A DNA stretch of 64,000 bases from Sphingopyxis sp. (GTDB lineage Bacteria; Pseudomonadota; Alphaproteobacteria; Sphingomonadales; Sphingomonadaceae): the NCBI RefSeq assembly GCF_016793825.1, contig NZ_JAEULM010000044.1, positions 434,001 through 498,000 on the forward strand. The letters run 5' to 3'. This document shows, one piece after another, positions 1 through 9,533 of this stretch (within the stretch, counting starts at the first letter, position 1; each line of letters opens with the position of its first letter). A model generated the notes under the pieces. It saw only the letters and a program-made list of their open reading frames with translations. It made no database searches and was not told the origin of the DNA. The translations under genes were made by a program, and so were the position numbers.

Positions 1-1
1 G

Positions 2-1672
2 GTCGGCGCCGTCGAGCTGCTGGATCGCGTCCCATGCATCCTTGTCGGACTTGGGAAGCCGCGCCTTCCAACCGGCGTGGCGTTCCTCCATCGCCTTCGC
101 CGCCGCGCTTTCCCGCAGGCCCGGCGCCTGGAACGGGAAATAGACGCGGGAAACCGACAGCTCCAGGCAGGTCTCCGTCCGCACCTGATAGAAGGTGGTG
201 AGCACCATCGCGTGCAGCACGGCGGCGAAGGCCACCGAGGGGTTCTGCGCGAAGGCGTCCTGCAGCGCGACCGTGCGGGATGCGGTCAGTTCGGCCACCA
301 GCCTGTCCGGTAGCGGCTTGATGACTTCATCGTCGTCTTCGTCGCTGTCGGTGGCGACGGGCGCGACCGCGCCACCAAGCCTCTCGGAACCCGCCTGCAC
401 GGCGATGTCCGCCGGTTCATCGCCGGTCGCCTCGATCTCCTCATCGGTCTCCTCGTCGTCGGTTTCGACGGCTTCCTCCTCCGGCTCATCCTCCGGCCGC
501 ACATAGCCGCGGTCGATGTAGAGGGTGCCGTCAGCTTCGAGGCCGACGAACACGCCGGCGCGAGCCTGCTCCTGCGCGTCGTAGGTGCGGCGACCCTGCG
601 ACAAGGCGGCCAGCTCGACATCGATGGCGGTGACGCGGGCATCGACCTCGGCCGGGACGTCGCCCTTGCCCGCCCACTGTTCCTCCAGCGCATCGGCCTC
701 GGCGCGAAGCTCGGCGATGCGGGCTTCGTCTTCCTCGGTCGGCGGCTCGCGGGTGGCTTCGATCGCGCGGCAGTCCGCGTCGTAACCATAGGGCAGATCG
801 ACCAGCGCCTCGACCCACTTCCAGCCTTCGGCCCTGATCCTGTTGGCCTCGGCGTCGAGCTTCTCGGCGACCAGGCGGTCGAGCAAGGCCGGATCGGTCA
901 GCCAGCCGCCGTCATCGGGCTCGAACAGGTCGCGCGTCGGCGCCACGCCGCCCGCCGCGAGATAGGCGTCGAGACCGACGAACCGCACGCGGGCATCGGA
1001 CATCTCCACCATATCCTCGGTCAGCTTGTCGCGGATGAAGCTGGGCGACTTGTTGATGCTGTGGTCGAGCTGCTTCCAGAGCTGCTCCTGGCGGGCATGA
1101 TCGTCGCTGACGGTGAAGGCCATGAGCTGATCGAGAGTCATGTCGCCGGCGACATAGACCTCGTGCAGCGTCGGCGAGACCGCGGCGAGCTTCAGCCGCT
1201 GACGCACCACGGCCGGCGTGACGCGGAAGTGCGCGGCGATGGCCTCCTCGCGCTCACCCTTGTCGATCAGCACCTTCATGCCGTGAAACTCGTCGAGCGG
1301 GTGGAGCGGCTCGCGCTCGCTGTTTTCCGCAAGCGAGTCCTCCTCGGCCAGGACCGGATCGTTGGCCGCCTTGACGACGCAAGGCACCAGCGCATCCTTG
1401 GCCATCCGCTTGCGCTTCACGAGGATCGCCAGCGCGCTGTAGCGGCGGCCGCCGGCGGGCACCTCGAAGAAGCCGGTTTCGGCGCCGTCGTCATCGAGCT
1501 GCGGGCGGACATTGAGGCCGTGCAGCAGGCTGCGGCGCGCGATGCTGTCGGCAAGGTTCTCGATCGTCACGCCGTTCTTCACCCGGCGGACGTTCGATTG
1601 GGACAGGATCAGCTTGTCGAAGGGAATATCCCGCGACGGGCTGAGAACGATCTTGGCGGCAGCTTTTGCCAT
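2..1672 (-). CDS. ParB/Spo0J-like nuclease-domain protein (partial, C-terminus off the window)
   Basis: About 557 residues are visible, starting MAKAAAKIVL and running open to the left edge. The ParB N-terminal domain spans roughly residues 15-115, with GGRRYSA (74-80, the GERR-type box) and the following ENSEREPLHPLDE box (about 116-128). A helix-turn-helix follows at about 138-163. The rest is a long acidic region (about residues 385-440 are very rich in Glu and Asp), unlike short chromosomal ParB. GGAG sits 7 bases before the ATG. Such long ParB-like proteins occur on alphaproteobacterial plasmids and integrative elements, where they may act in partition, regulation or as nucleases. No ParA partner is visible. 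It shares an unusual leader with the next upstream gene. Confidence 0.85.
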   Translation of the reverse strand, partial: MAKAAAKIVLSPSRDIPFDKLILSQSNVRRVKNGVTIENLADSIARRSLLHGLNVRPQLDDDGAETGFFEVPAGGRRYSALAILVKRKRMAKDALVPCVVKAANDPVLAEEDSLAENSEREPLHPLDEFHGMKVLIDKGEREEAIAAHFRVTPAVVRQRLKLAAVSPTLHEVYVAGDMTLDQLMAFTVSDDHARQEQLWKQLDHSINKSPSFIRDKLTEDMVEMSDARVRFVGLDAYLAAGGVAPTRDLFEPDDGGWLTDPALLDRLVAEKLDAEANRIRAEGWKWVEALVDLPYGYDADCRAIEATREPPTEEDEARIAELRAEADALEEQWAGKGDVPAEVDARVTAIDVELAALSQGRRTYDAQEQARAGVFVGLEADGTLYIDRGYVRPEDEPEEEAVETDDEETDEEIEATGDEPADIAVQAGSERLGGAVAPVATDSDEDDDEVIKPLPDRLVAELTASRTVALQDAFAQNPSVAFAAVLHAMVLTTFYQVRTETCLELSVSRVYFPFQAPGLRESAAAKAMEERHAGWKARLPKSDKDAWDAIQQLDGAD

Positions 1673-1757
1673 GTCGGTTACTCCATGACGAGCCGCCGCG
1701 AGACACTCTCTCGGCTATCCAGCCCGTCACGAAACCGAAGGCCCCCTCTCACTCTCT
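1673..1757 (-). promoter_or_regulatory. Shared leader, copy A (upstream of the ParB-like gene)
   Basis: Read on the minus strand, the 84 bases before the ATG have the form GAGAGTGAGAG, 14 bases, CGTGACGGGCT, 48 bases, ATG. The gene at 1788-2687 has the same two 11-base blocks with exactly the same spacings. A short hairpin, GGCT-GGAT-AGCC, follows the second block here. Conserved blocks at fixed distance, with little similarity between them, suggest a cis-acting leader RNA or a shared operator. No known family was assigned. Confidence 0.6.
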
Positions 1758-1787
1758 CCTGCGCTGCCGGGGCCGCCACGCCCGACG

Positions 1788-2687
1788 CTAGACGCCGCAC
1801 ATGCCCTCGCACTCATTGCCCCAGAGATCGAGCTGACCGCGATCGGCCGGGGTGCTGAGATCGGCTTGGTCGAGCGGCACGGCCGAGCGGTGCAGATACA
1901 CCTCGCCCCGGATGCCGCGCAGACCGGTGCGGATCGCGCGGTCCACCACGACTGCTTCGCCCCAGGCTTCGGGATCGTGATCGCGGATCTCGCGCCAGCG
2001 CATGTCGGAATGGAAAGGACAGCCGACGCAGGCGCTCTTTGGCGGGATCGGGTAGTCGTGACGTTCGAGCCACCGCAGGCAGTCGTGTCGCGACATGCGC
2101 TGCTCGATCAGCGGCCAGCGGTTGACCTGCCACGCCTCGAACGAGGGCTTCATCCGTATCAGCTCGTCGAGCGAGATGCCGATCCACTGTTCGACGACAG
2201 GATGATCGGGCGAGCGGCGGCGGGTCAGGCCGATCAGCTCGCGCACCTTCCGGCGAATGGGGACGATCTTGTAATCTTTGGTGCATTGGCGCCGGATCAT
2301 ACCGATCTCGACATGGCGACGCTTTACCGTGCGGGTGAAGGCAGGGATCGAGGCCCAGCGTTCGCCGGCGCCGGCGCGCAGCAGGTCGGCACGAATATCG
2401 CCGGCTGAGACGATATGCACCGGGAATGGCAGGACGTTCGGCGACATGAGCCAGGCGAGATGCTCGCGCACGGCGCGCGGTTCCCAGCCTGTGTCGGCGA
2501 ATATAGCGCAGTCGGGCATCGGCCCGATCTCCCCATGCGCGGCCATCAGCGCCAGCGTAGTCGATTGGACGCCCGCGCCGAGGCTGAGGACGCGCAACCG
2601 AAGCCGATCGCTAGAGGGGTTCTGGCCGAGGGTGATAAGGCCCGCTTGGTCGTAATATGCGTGGGCGGCTGTTGTGGTGAGCGCCAT
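1788..2687 (-). CDS. PAPS reductase / PP-loop ATP pyrophosphatase family protein
   Basis: The 299-residue protein has the PP-loop signature LSLGAGVQS at about 34-42, as in PAPS reductases, DndC and tRNA thiolation enzymes, which activate a substrate with ATP. Six cysteines are placed suggestively: QC135TKDYK, C203, the pair C220-VG-C223 followed by PFH, and C293/C297 near the end. The C-x2-C group could hold an iron-sulfur cluster or zinc. It is not a housekeeping cysH: no sulfate genes are nearby and it sits in the element beside the ParB-like gene. GGAGA lies 7 bases before the ATG. Similar genes occur on phages and integrative elements with unknown function. A role in nucleic-acid modification is possible but is inference only. 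Confidence 0.75.
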   Translation of the reverse strand: MALTTTAAHAYYDQAGLITLGQNPSSDRLRLRVLSLGAGVQSTTLALMAAHGEIGPMPDCAIFADTGWEPRAVREHLAWLMSPNVLPFPVHIVSAGDIRADLLRAGAGERWASIPAFTRTVKRRHVEIGMIRRQCTKDYKIVPIRRKVRELIGLTRRRSPDHPVVEQWIGISLDELIRMKPSFEAWQVNRWPLIEQRMSRHDCLRWLERHDYPIPPKSACVGCPFHSDMRWREIRDHDPEAWGEAVVVDRAIRTGLRGIRGEVYLHRSAVPLDQADLSTPADRGQLDLWGNECEGMCGV

Positions 2688-2771
2688 CGCGATTCTCCGC
2701 GACGGACCGGCAAGGGCTACTCCCTCTGCCTCGTGAGCCCGTCACGGCGACCGGGCCGGGCTCTCACTCTC
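2688..2771 (-). promoter_or_regulatory. Shared leader, copy B (upstream of the PP-loop gene)
   Basis: On the minus strand the sequence reads GAGAGTGAGAG, 14 bases, CGTGACGGGCT, 48 bases, ATG, matching copy A at 1673-1757 in both blocks and every spacing. In this copy GGGCT of the second block can pair with AGCCC about 16 bases further on; copy A pairs GGCT with AGCC at a shorter distance. The bases between the blocks differ between the copies, so this is not simply a recent duplication. Confidence 0.6.
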
Positions 2772-2880
2772 AGCGGGGGCGTTGCGGGGGCGGCAGCCGC
2801 CCGCTCGAAGGGGTAGCGGGGGACCGCAAGGGCGCCCGCTCAGGGGAAGACTTTCCCCTCCCATCAAATCCGCATCAACC

Positions 2881-2914
2881 TTGCTTCCAGATTATTTTTG
2901 ATTATATTTTAATC
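2881..2914 (+). promoter_or_regulatory. Promoter and candidate operator of the ParD/ParE pair
   Basis: An AT-rich island in GC-rich surroundings. TTGCTT (2881-2886), a 16-base spacer and TATATT (2903-2908) make a fair sigma-70 promoter. An inverted repeat GATTA-N5-TAATC (2900-2914) overlaps the -10 element. Autorepression by the ribbon-helix-helix antitoxin is the usual arrangement for this family and is inferred here. Confidence 0.5.
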
Positions 2915-2936
2915 GAGTTGATAGAAGGTGATGAAC

Positions 2937-3206
2937 ATGGCGATCGAGACAAAAGTATTGACTACGCACGTCCCGCTGCATCTCGCGGAAAAGGTGGAAG
3001 CGATGGCCTCCCGGCTTGAACGCTCGCGCGGCTGGGTGATGAAGCAAGCGCTCGCCGCCTGGGTAGATCAGGAGGAAGAGCGTCACCGGATGACGCTCGA
3101 AGCGCTGGATGATGTCGATGCCGGGCGCGTGATCGACCATCAGGCCGTGCGCGCATGGGCGGACAGCCTCGGCACCGACGCCCCGCTGCCGCCGCCTTCG
3201 GCATGA
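2937..3206 (+). CDS. ParD-like ribbon-helix-helix antitoxin
   Basis: An 89-residue protein beginning MAIETKVLTTHV. The N-terminal half fits a CopG/ParD ribbon-helix-helix: a short strand (TKVLTTHVPLHL) followed by helices around EKVEAMASRLERSRGWVMKQAL. The acidic C-terminal half would bind the toxin. I chose the ATG at 2937 because AAGG at 2925-2928 lies 8 bases upstream; the ATG at 2931 is too close. The stop overlaps the toxin start in ATGA. Expected to neutralise the adjacent ParE-like toxin and repress the operon, as in known type II modules. Confidence 0.85.
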   Translation: MAIETKVLTTHVPLHLAEKVEAMASRLERSRGWVMKQALAAWVDQEEERHRMTLEALDDVDAGRVIDHQAVRAWADSLGTDAPLPPPSA

Positions 3207-3496
3207 GGATCAAGTGGACCGGCAAGGCGTCCTCGGATCTGGTCCGGCTGCACGAGCATCTGCGCCCGGTCGCTCCGGAGGCGGCGGCGCGGGTCGTACA
3301 GCAGCTCGCGCGCGCACCGGATCGGCTGCTCGACTATCCCCGGATCGGCGAGAAGCTGGACGCCTACGAACCGCGCGAAGTCCGGCGCATCATCGTAGGC
3401 AACTACGAGCTGCGTTACGAGATAGCGGACGCGACAATCTTCATCCTGCGCCTGTGGCATTGCCGCGAGGAGCGCAGCTTCGAGTCGGACGATTGA
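3203..3496 (+). CDS. RelE/ParE-family toxin
   Basis: A 97-residue basic protein beginning MRIKWTGKASSDLVRLHEHL. It matches the ParE fold: the opening strand, a helix pair with LARAPDRLLDYPRIGEKLD, then EVRRIIVGNYELRYEI and the closing strand IFILRLWHCREER. The start codon overlaps the antitoxin stop (ATGA), so the two are co-translated. ParE toxins poison gyrase, whereas RelE toxins cut mRNA; the ending HCREER and the ParD partner favour ParE, but the target is not shown by sequence. It probably stabilises the element in the host. Confidence 0.85.
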   Translation: MRIKWTGKASSDLVRLHEHLRPVAPEAAARVVQQLARAPDRLLDYPRIGEKLDAYEPREVRRIIVGNYELRYEIADATIFILRLWHCREERSFESDD

Positions 3497-3611
3497 CGAT
3501 GAGACTGGCCGCCCGAAGCACTAGGACGCAGTGCACCGCCCTTCGCCCCTATCTGCGCTTCGCCGCGAGAGAGGCTTTGCATGAAGCGCGGGCACGACGC
3601 AGCTTGGCGGG

Positions 3612-3857
3612 ATGGCCCTTCCTCGCAAATTACGTCGCCGCCAGCCTCGCCGCTGGGCCGAAGACCTTGACGACCTTTTCGACTACACCAACCGCGTTGC
3701 GCCACGGCGGGTGTCGCGCCGGGTGCGCTGCGATGACGGCCCGATCGTCGTCACGGACGACTGGCCGGACCAAGTCCCGATCGGCGATACCGAGCTGCGG
3801 GCGATCGAAGGCCATATGCGGCTGGAGCTGGACAAGCTGTTCGGTCCGCTGCCGTGA
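3612..3857 (+). CDS. Small basic protein of unknown function upstream of the recombinase
   Basis: An 81-residue protein beginning MALPRKLRRRQPRRWAEDLD. The N-terminus is strongly basic (residues 5-14), and the middle holds RVSRRVRCDDGPIVVTDDWP. The C-terminus is LRAIEGHMRLELDKLFGPLP. It ends 18 bases before the recombinase start and so probably shares its transcript. I recognise no family. Position and charge would suit a recombination directionality factor or DNA-binding accessory protein, but no motif supports this. The ribosome-binding site is weak (GGCGGG). Confidence 0.5.
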   Translation: MALPRKLRRRQPRRWAEDLDDLFDYTNRVAPRRVSRRVRCDDGPIVVTDDWPDQVPIGDTELRAIEGHMRLELDKLFGPLP

Positions 3858-3875
3858 AGTGAGGAGTGAAGTATC

Positions 3876-5576
3876 ATGACCAGCGCCGCCCTGCGACGAG
3901 GTAAAGATGAGGCGCCGGTCGTGGCGACCGCGCGCGCCGCTCTCTACCTGCGCGTCTCGACCGGCCGTCAGGCCGATAGCGACTTGTCGATTCCCGATCA
4001 GCGCCGCCAGATCGAAGGCTATTGTCTGTCGCGCGGCTGGGAAGTCGCGGCCGAGTTCGTCGAGCCGGGCAACACCGCGACCGACGACCGCCGGCCTGCC
4101 TTTCAAGCCATGATCGACGCGGCGATGCAAAAGCCATCGCTTTTCAACGTGATCCTCGTCCACAGTTTTTCGCGGTTCTTCCGCGACCAGTTCCAGTTCG
4201 AGTTTTACGTCCGCAAGCTGGCGAAGAATGGAGTGAAGCTCGTCTCGATCACGCAGGATTTGGGCGATGATCCGATGAGCGTGATGATGCGCCAGATCAT
4301 GACGCTGTTCGACGAGTATCAGTCGAAGGAGAACGGCAAGCACACGTTGCGCGCGATGAAGGAGAATGCCCGCCAAGGCTTTTGGAATGGGGCGAGAGCA
4401 CCCATCGGCTATCGCGTGGTTGCAGCCGGGGAGCGTGGCGCGAAGATCAAGAAAAAGCTGGAGATTGACCCGATTCAAGCGGAAACGGTGCGGCGCATCT
4501 ACCGAATGGCGCTCAACGGCGTCGAAAATCGGGGACCGATGGGCCTCAAGTCGATCGCCACCTGGCTCAATGAGAACAATATCCGCACCCGCGATGGCGG
4601 GCGCTGGGGCTTGGGCGCGGTGCATCAAGTGCTCACTCGCACAACCTACATCGGGCAACACCGCTTCAACACTCGTGACCATAAAACGAAGACGCCGAAG
4701 CCGGAGAGCGAGCACGCCGTCATGGAAGTGCCGCCGATCGTCTCGGAAGCGGAGTTCGAGGCGGTCCAGCGCTCGCTCAAGGCGCGTAGCCCAAAAATGA
4801 TGCCGCCGATGGCGGTGGGCGGGCCGACGCTGCTTACAGGCATCTGCTTCTGCGCGTGCTGCGGCGGCGCGATGACGCTACGAACGGGCACAAGCAGCAT
4901 GGGCCGGGAGTATCGTTACTATACCTGCTCGACGAAGGCACGGCAGGGTTCCACCGGCTGTCCCGGCATCACCGTGCCTATGGAACGGCTCAATGAGGCG
5001 GTGGTCGATCATCTCGAAGCGCGGCTGCTCGACCCTGCACGGCTCGAAGCTCTGATGGATCAGATCCTTGAACGCCGCGACGAATGGGTAAATCACCGTC
5101 GCCAGCATGTCGCCGACCTTGAGCGGCGCGCGACCGAGGCGGAAGCCAAGCTCAAGCGGCTCTATGACGCGATCGAGAACGGCGTCATCGACGTGAATGA
5201 TTCGTCGCTCAAGGACCGCATCGCCGAACTGACCGCAACCCGCGATCAGGCCAAAGGCGATTCCGAGCGGGCGTTGGCCCATATTGTGAAGATCGGCCCG
5301 GCCATCACGCCCGAGAGCCTGCGGGCCTTTGCCGCCGCCCTGAAAAAGAAGCTGAGGAACGGCGACGGCACATTTGCGCGCGACCAGGTTCGTGCGGTCG
5401 CACAGCGGGTTGAAGTGGTCAGCCGAAAGGAGATTCGGATTCGCGGCCTGCGGAGCGAACTCCTGCGAACGCTAACCGCCGCCTCTGGCGTAGAGGCGGC
5501 GGTTCTAGGCGTTCGCAGCTTTGAACCGAAATGGCGCACCCGGAGCGATTCGAACGCCCGACCCCCAGATTCGTAG
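3876..5576 (+). CDS. Large serine recombinase (integrase) of the element
   Basis: A 566-residue recombinase. The catalytic domain has AALYLRVSTGRQ, giving the nucleophile Ser28. The Recombinase domain runs about 165-300. A zinc-ribbon follows (C324, C326, C328/C329, then C351 and C362). A coiled coil covers about 395-465. GAGGAG lies 9 bases before the ATG. It should catalyse integration and excision at an att site by double-strand breaks through a Ser-DNA link. The last 14 residues (WRTRSDSNARPPDS) are encoded antisense to the tRNA-Arg gene, so the reading frame crosses the attachment site. The C-terminal tail may therefore differ between integrated and circular forms. Confidence 0.9.
   Translation: MTSAALRRGKDEAPVVATARAALYLRVSTGRQADSDLSIPDQRRQIEGYCLSRGWEVAAEFVEPGNTATDDRRPAFQAMIDAAMQKPSLFNVILVHSFSRFFRDQFQFEFYVRKLAKNGVKLVSITQDLGDDPMSVMMRQIMTLFDEYQSKENGKHTLRAMKENARQGFWNGARAPIGYRVVAAGERGAKIKKKLEIDPIQAETVRRIYRMALNGVENRGPMGLKSIATWLNENNIRTRDGGRWGLGAVHQVLTRTTYIGQHRFNTRDHKTKTPKPESEHAVMEVPPIVSEAEFEAVQRSLKARSPKMMPPMAVGGPTLLTGICFCACCGGAMTLRTGTSSMGREYRYYTCSTKARQGSTGCPGITVPMERLNEAVVDHLEARLLDPARLEALMDQILERRDEWVNHRRQHVADLERRATEAEAKLKRLYDAIENGVIDVNDSSLKDRIAELTATRDQAKGDSERALAHIVKIGPAITPESLRAFAAALKKKLRNGDGTFARDQVRAVAQRVEVVSRKEIRIRGLRSELLRTLTAASGVEAAVLGVRSFEPKWRTRSDSNARPPDS
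5465..5516. repeat. Long hairpin between recombinase body and tRNA-Arg
   Basis: A nested inverted repeat: gcgaacgc (5465-5472) pairs with gcgttcgc (5509-5516), and aaccgccgcctc (5474-5485) pairs with gaggcggcggtt (5493-5504) around a 7-base loop. It lies in the last coding part of the recombinase gene, 16 bases from the tRNA. No T-run follows on either strand. It could be a transcription barrier between the converging genes, or a structural part of the attachment site. Confidence 0.6.
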
Positions 5577-5608
5577 TCTGGTGCTCTATCCAGCTGAGCT
5601 ACGGGTGC
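5532..5608 (-). tRNA. tRNA-Arg (anticodon ACG), probable attachment site
   Basis: On the minus strand a full cloverleaf can be drawn: acceptor GCACCCG pairs with CGGGTGC; D arm with GCTCAGCTGGATAGAGC; anticodon stem CCAGA/TCTGG around loop CTACGAA (anticodon ACG); T arm with GTTCGAATC; discriminator G, then encoded CCA (5534-5532). It reads CGN codons after wobble-A deamination to inosine. The recombinase gene ends inside it on the other strand (5574-5576), which marks its 3' half as the likely att core. Confidence 0.95.
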
Positions 5609-5652
5609 GTGGAGAGGCGCCTTTAAGGGGCCGTGCGCGGGGGCGCAACCCC

Positions 5653-6180
5653 CTATTTCAGCTTTGTGACCGTCGCGCAGGACGATTGTCGGCGTATGGC
5701 GTCAAGCTCGCCGATTTCCGAGGGATCTTTCAGCAAAAGCCGGATCAGCGCAATGCCACGGTCATGGTCCGTGCGAACGACGTCGGTGCCCGAAGGTACC
5801 GGCTGATCGGTTCGGGCCACGATGATTCGGAACGGCTTTCCACCAGCCTCGATATCGTTGCGGACGAAGATCACGTCGGTCGCAGCATCGAAGATGCTGA
5901 GCGACGTATAGCGACCCGGCACTGGCGTGACATCGATCGCCACCGGCCCTGCCGCGAGATCATAGGGGCAACTGGAATAAGCAAGGTCGGGACTGGGGCG
6001 CACGACCGGCTGACGCTCCGGCGTCGCGAGGCGGCCATAGGACATGGTATTGATCCCGCCCTGCCCCAGCCGGTCGATCGCGACGGTCATGAGGCCATAG
6101 GGAATGGCCCAGATCGCGATCCATGCAGTCGCACCGGCGACAAGGAGGCCGAGGGCGAGCGGGCCGAGCCAGCTACGCAT
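5653..6180 (-). CDS. DUF1254-type membrane-anchored protein
   Basis: A 175-residue protein with one N-terminal membrane segment (about residues 5-28), followed by an outer domain with TMSYGRLATPERQPVVRPSPD, YSSCPYDL and VPGRYTSLSIFD. The last two patterns are typical of DUF1254 proteins. The function is not established. It overlaps the end of the DUF1214-type gene by 8 bases, so the two are co-translated. In many bacteria the two domains sit in one longer polypeptide; here they are separate, each with its own anchor. It ends 44 bases before tRNA-Arg on the same strand. Confidence 0.75.
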   Translation of the reverse strand: MRSWLGPLALGLLVAGATAWIAIWAIPYGLMTVAIDRLGQGGINTMSYGRLATPERQPVVRPSPDLAYSSCPYDLAAGPVAIDVTPVPGRYTSLSIFDAATDVIFVRNDIEAGGKPFRIIVARTDQPVPSGTDVVRTDHDRGIALIRLLLKDPSEIGELDAIRRQSSCATVTKLK

Positions 6181-6757
6181 TGGGACAGCCCTCCTTCACG
6201 ATGCGCGGCAGCGCAGCCTTTTCGGGATTGGCGCGAAAGGCGTCGCCGGGATTGTACATGCGGAGGGTCAACTGGAAAGACTGCCCCTTTATGCCGGGCA
6301 GCCACGCCGCACCGTCAGGCTTGTCCGGCGAAATCGTGACGCGCCATTCGCCCTTCGCGTCGAGAGCCACATTGGCGCCATTGACCGACCAGACGCGCGC
6401 GGGATTATCGACCAGATATCCTTTGTCGTCATAGACGGTGACGCTCCACCACCGGGCATCGAGCGGAGTGCCGGACAGGGCATAGCGGCAATTGCCGTCG
6501 AGCTTTGCCCCCGCCCCGTCGGTCCTTGCCAGCCAGTAGATCGTTTCCCTTGCGGGCAACGCGAGAAGGCCGGAACGCGCCACCATGGCACGGGTCAACG
6601 GATCGGTCGTCTTGGTTCCATAACCGAGCGATGTCGACCAAGGGCCGTTTCGGACGCCGCCCTGCCCCAGTCCACCATTGGTCAGCGCCCATGCGGCGCC
6701 GAGCCCCACCGCCATACCGCCCACCAGAGTGATCGTATAGCGGTGCCAGCCCTTCAT
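6173..6757 (-). CDS. DUF1214-type membrane-anchored protein
   Basis: A 194-residue protein with a single membrane segment (about 8-27) and an outer domain containing RETIYWLARTD, ARWWSVTVYDDKGYLVDN and FQLTLRMYNPGDAFRANPEKAALPRIVKEGC. The end NP..A.LP.I.K..C is the usual close of DUF1214. Function is unknown; related proteins are often described only as cell-envelope or murein-associated. It lies 3 bases after the ppdK stop and precedes the DUF1254-type gene, so all three may be read from one transcript. Confidence 0.75.
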   Translation of the reverse strand: MKGWHRYTITLVGGMAVGLGAAWALTNGGLGQGGVRNGPWSTSLGYGTKTTDPLTRAMVARSGLLALPARETIYWLARTDGAGAKLDGNCRYALSGTPLDARWWSVTVYDDKGYLVDNPARVWSVNGANVALDAKGEWRVTISPDKPDGAAWLPGIKGQSFQLTLRMYNPGDAFRANPEKAALPRIVKEGCPNA

Positions 6758-6760
6758 TCC

Positions 6761-9421
<2,661 letters not shown>

Positions 9422-9474
9422 GTCATGCTCCTGCTGCCCCGGGGAGGAGGTTGCGGCTGGGTAGGTATGCAATC

Positions 9475-9497
9475 GTAATTGGTCGATTCAGAATTAC
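9475..9497. promoter_or_regulatory. AT-rich inverted repeat upstream of ppdK
   Basis: GTAATT (9475-9480) and AATTAC (9492-9497) form a 6-base inverted repeat with an 11-base spacer, inside the AT-rich part of the 112-base gap between glyS and ppdK. This is the natural place for a ppdK promoter or operator. No clear -35/-10 pair was assigned. Confidence 0.3.
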
Positions 9498-9533
9498 TTC
9501 GTTCGTTATAAGCTGCGGCACATAACGGCCACG

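Larger units (their letters stand above)
1..5576. mobile_element. Right end of an integrative element inserted at tRNA-Arg
   Basis: The stretch left of the tRNA-Arg carries only accessory genes: a ParB-like protein, a PP-loop ATPase family protein, a ParD/ParE pair, a small unknown gene and a large serine recombinase. The recombinase reads towards the tRNA and ends inside it, which is the usual layout of an integrated element at its attachment site. Right of the tRNA the genes are ordinary chromosomal ones. The other end lies outside the window, so size and conjugation genes are unknown. ParB-like genes of this kind are common on sphingomonad plasmids and integrative elements. The boundary is inferred, since the second att copy cannot be seen. 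Confidence 0.75.
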
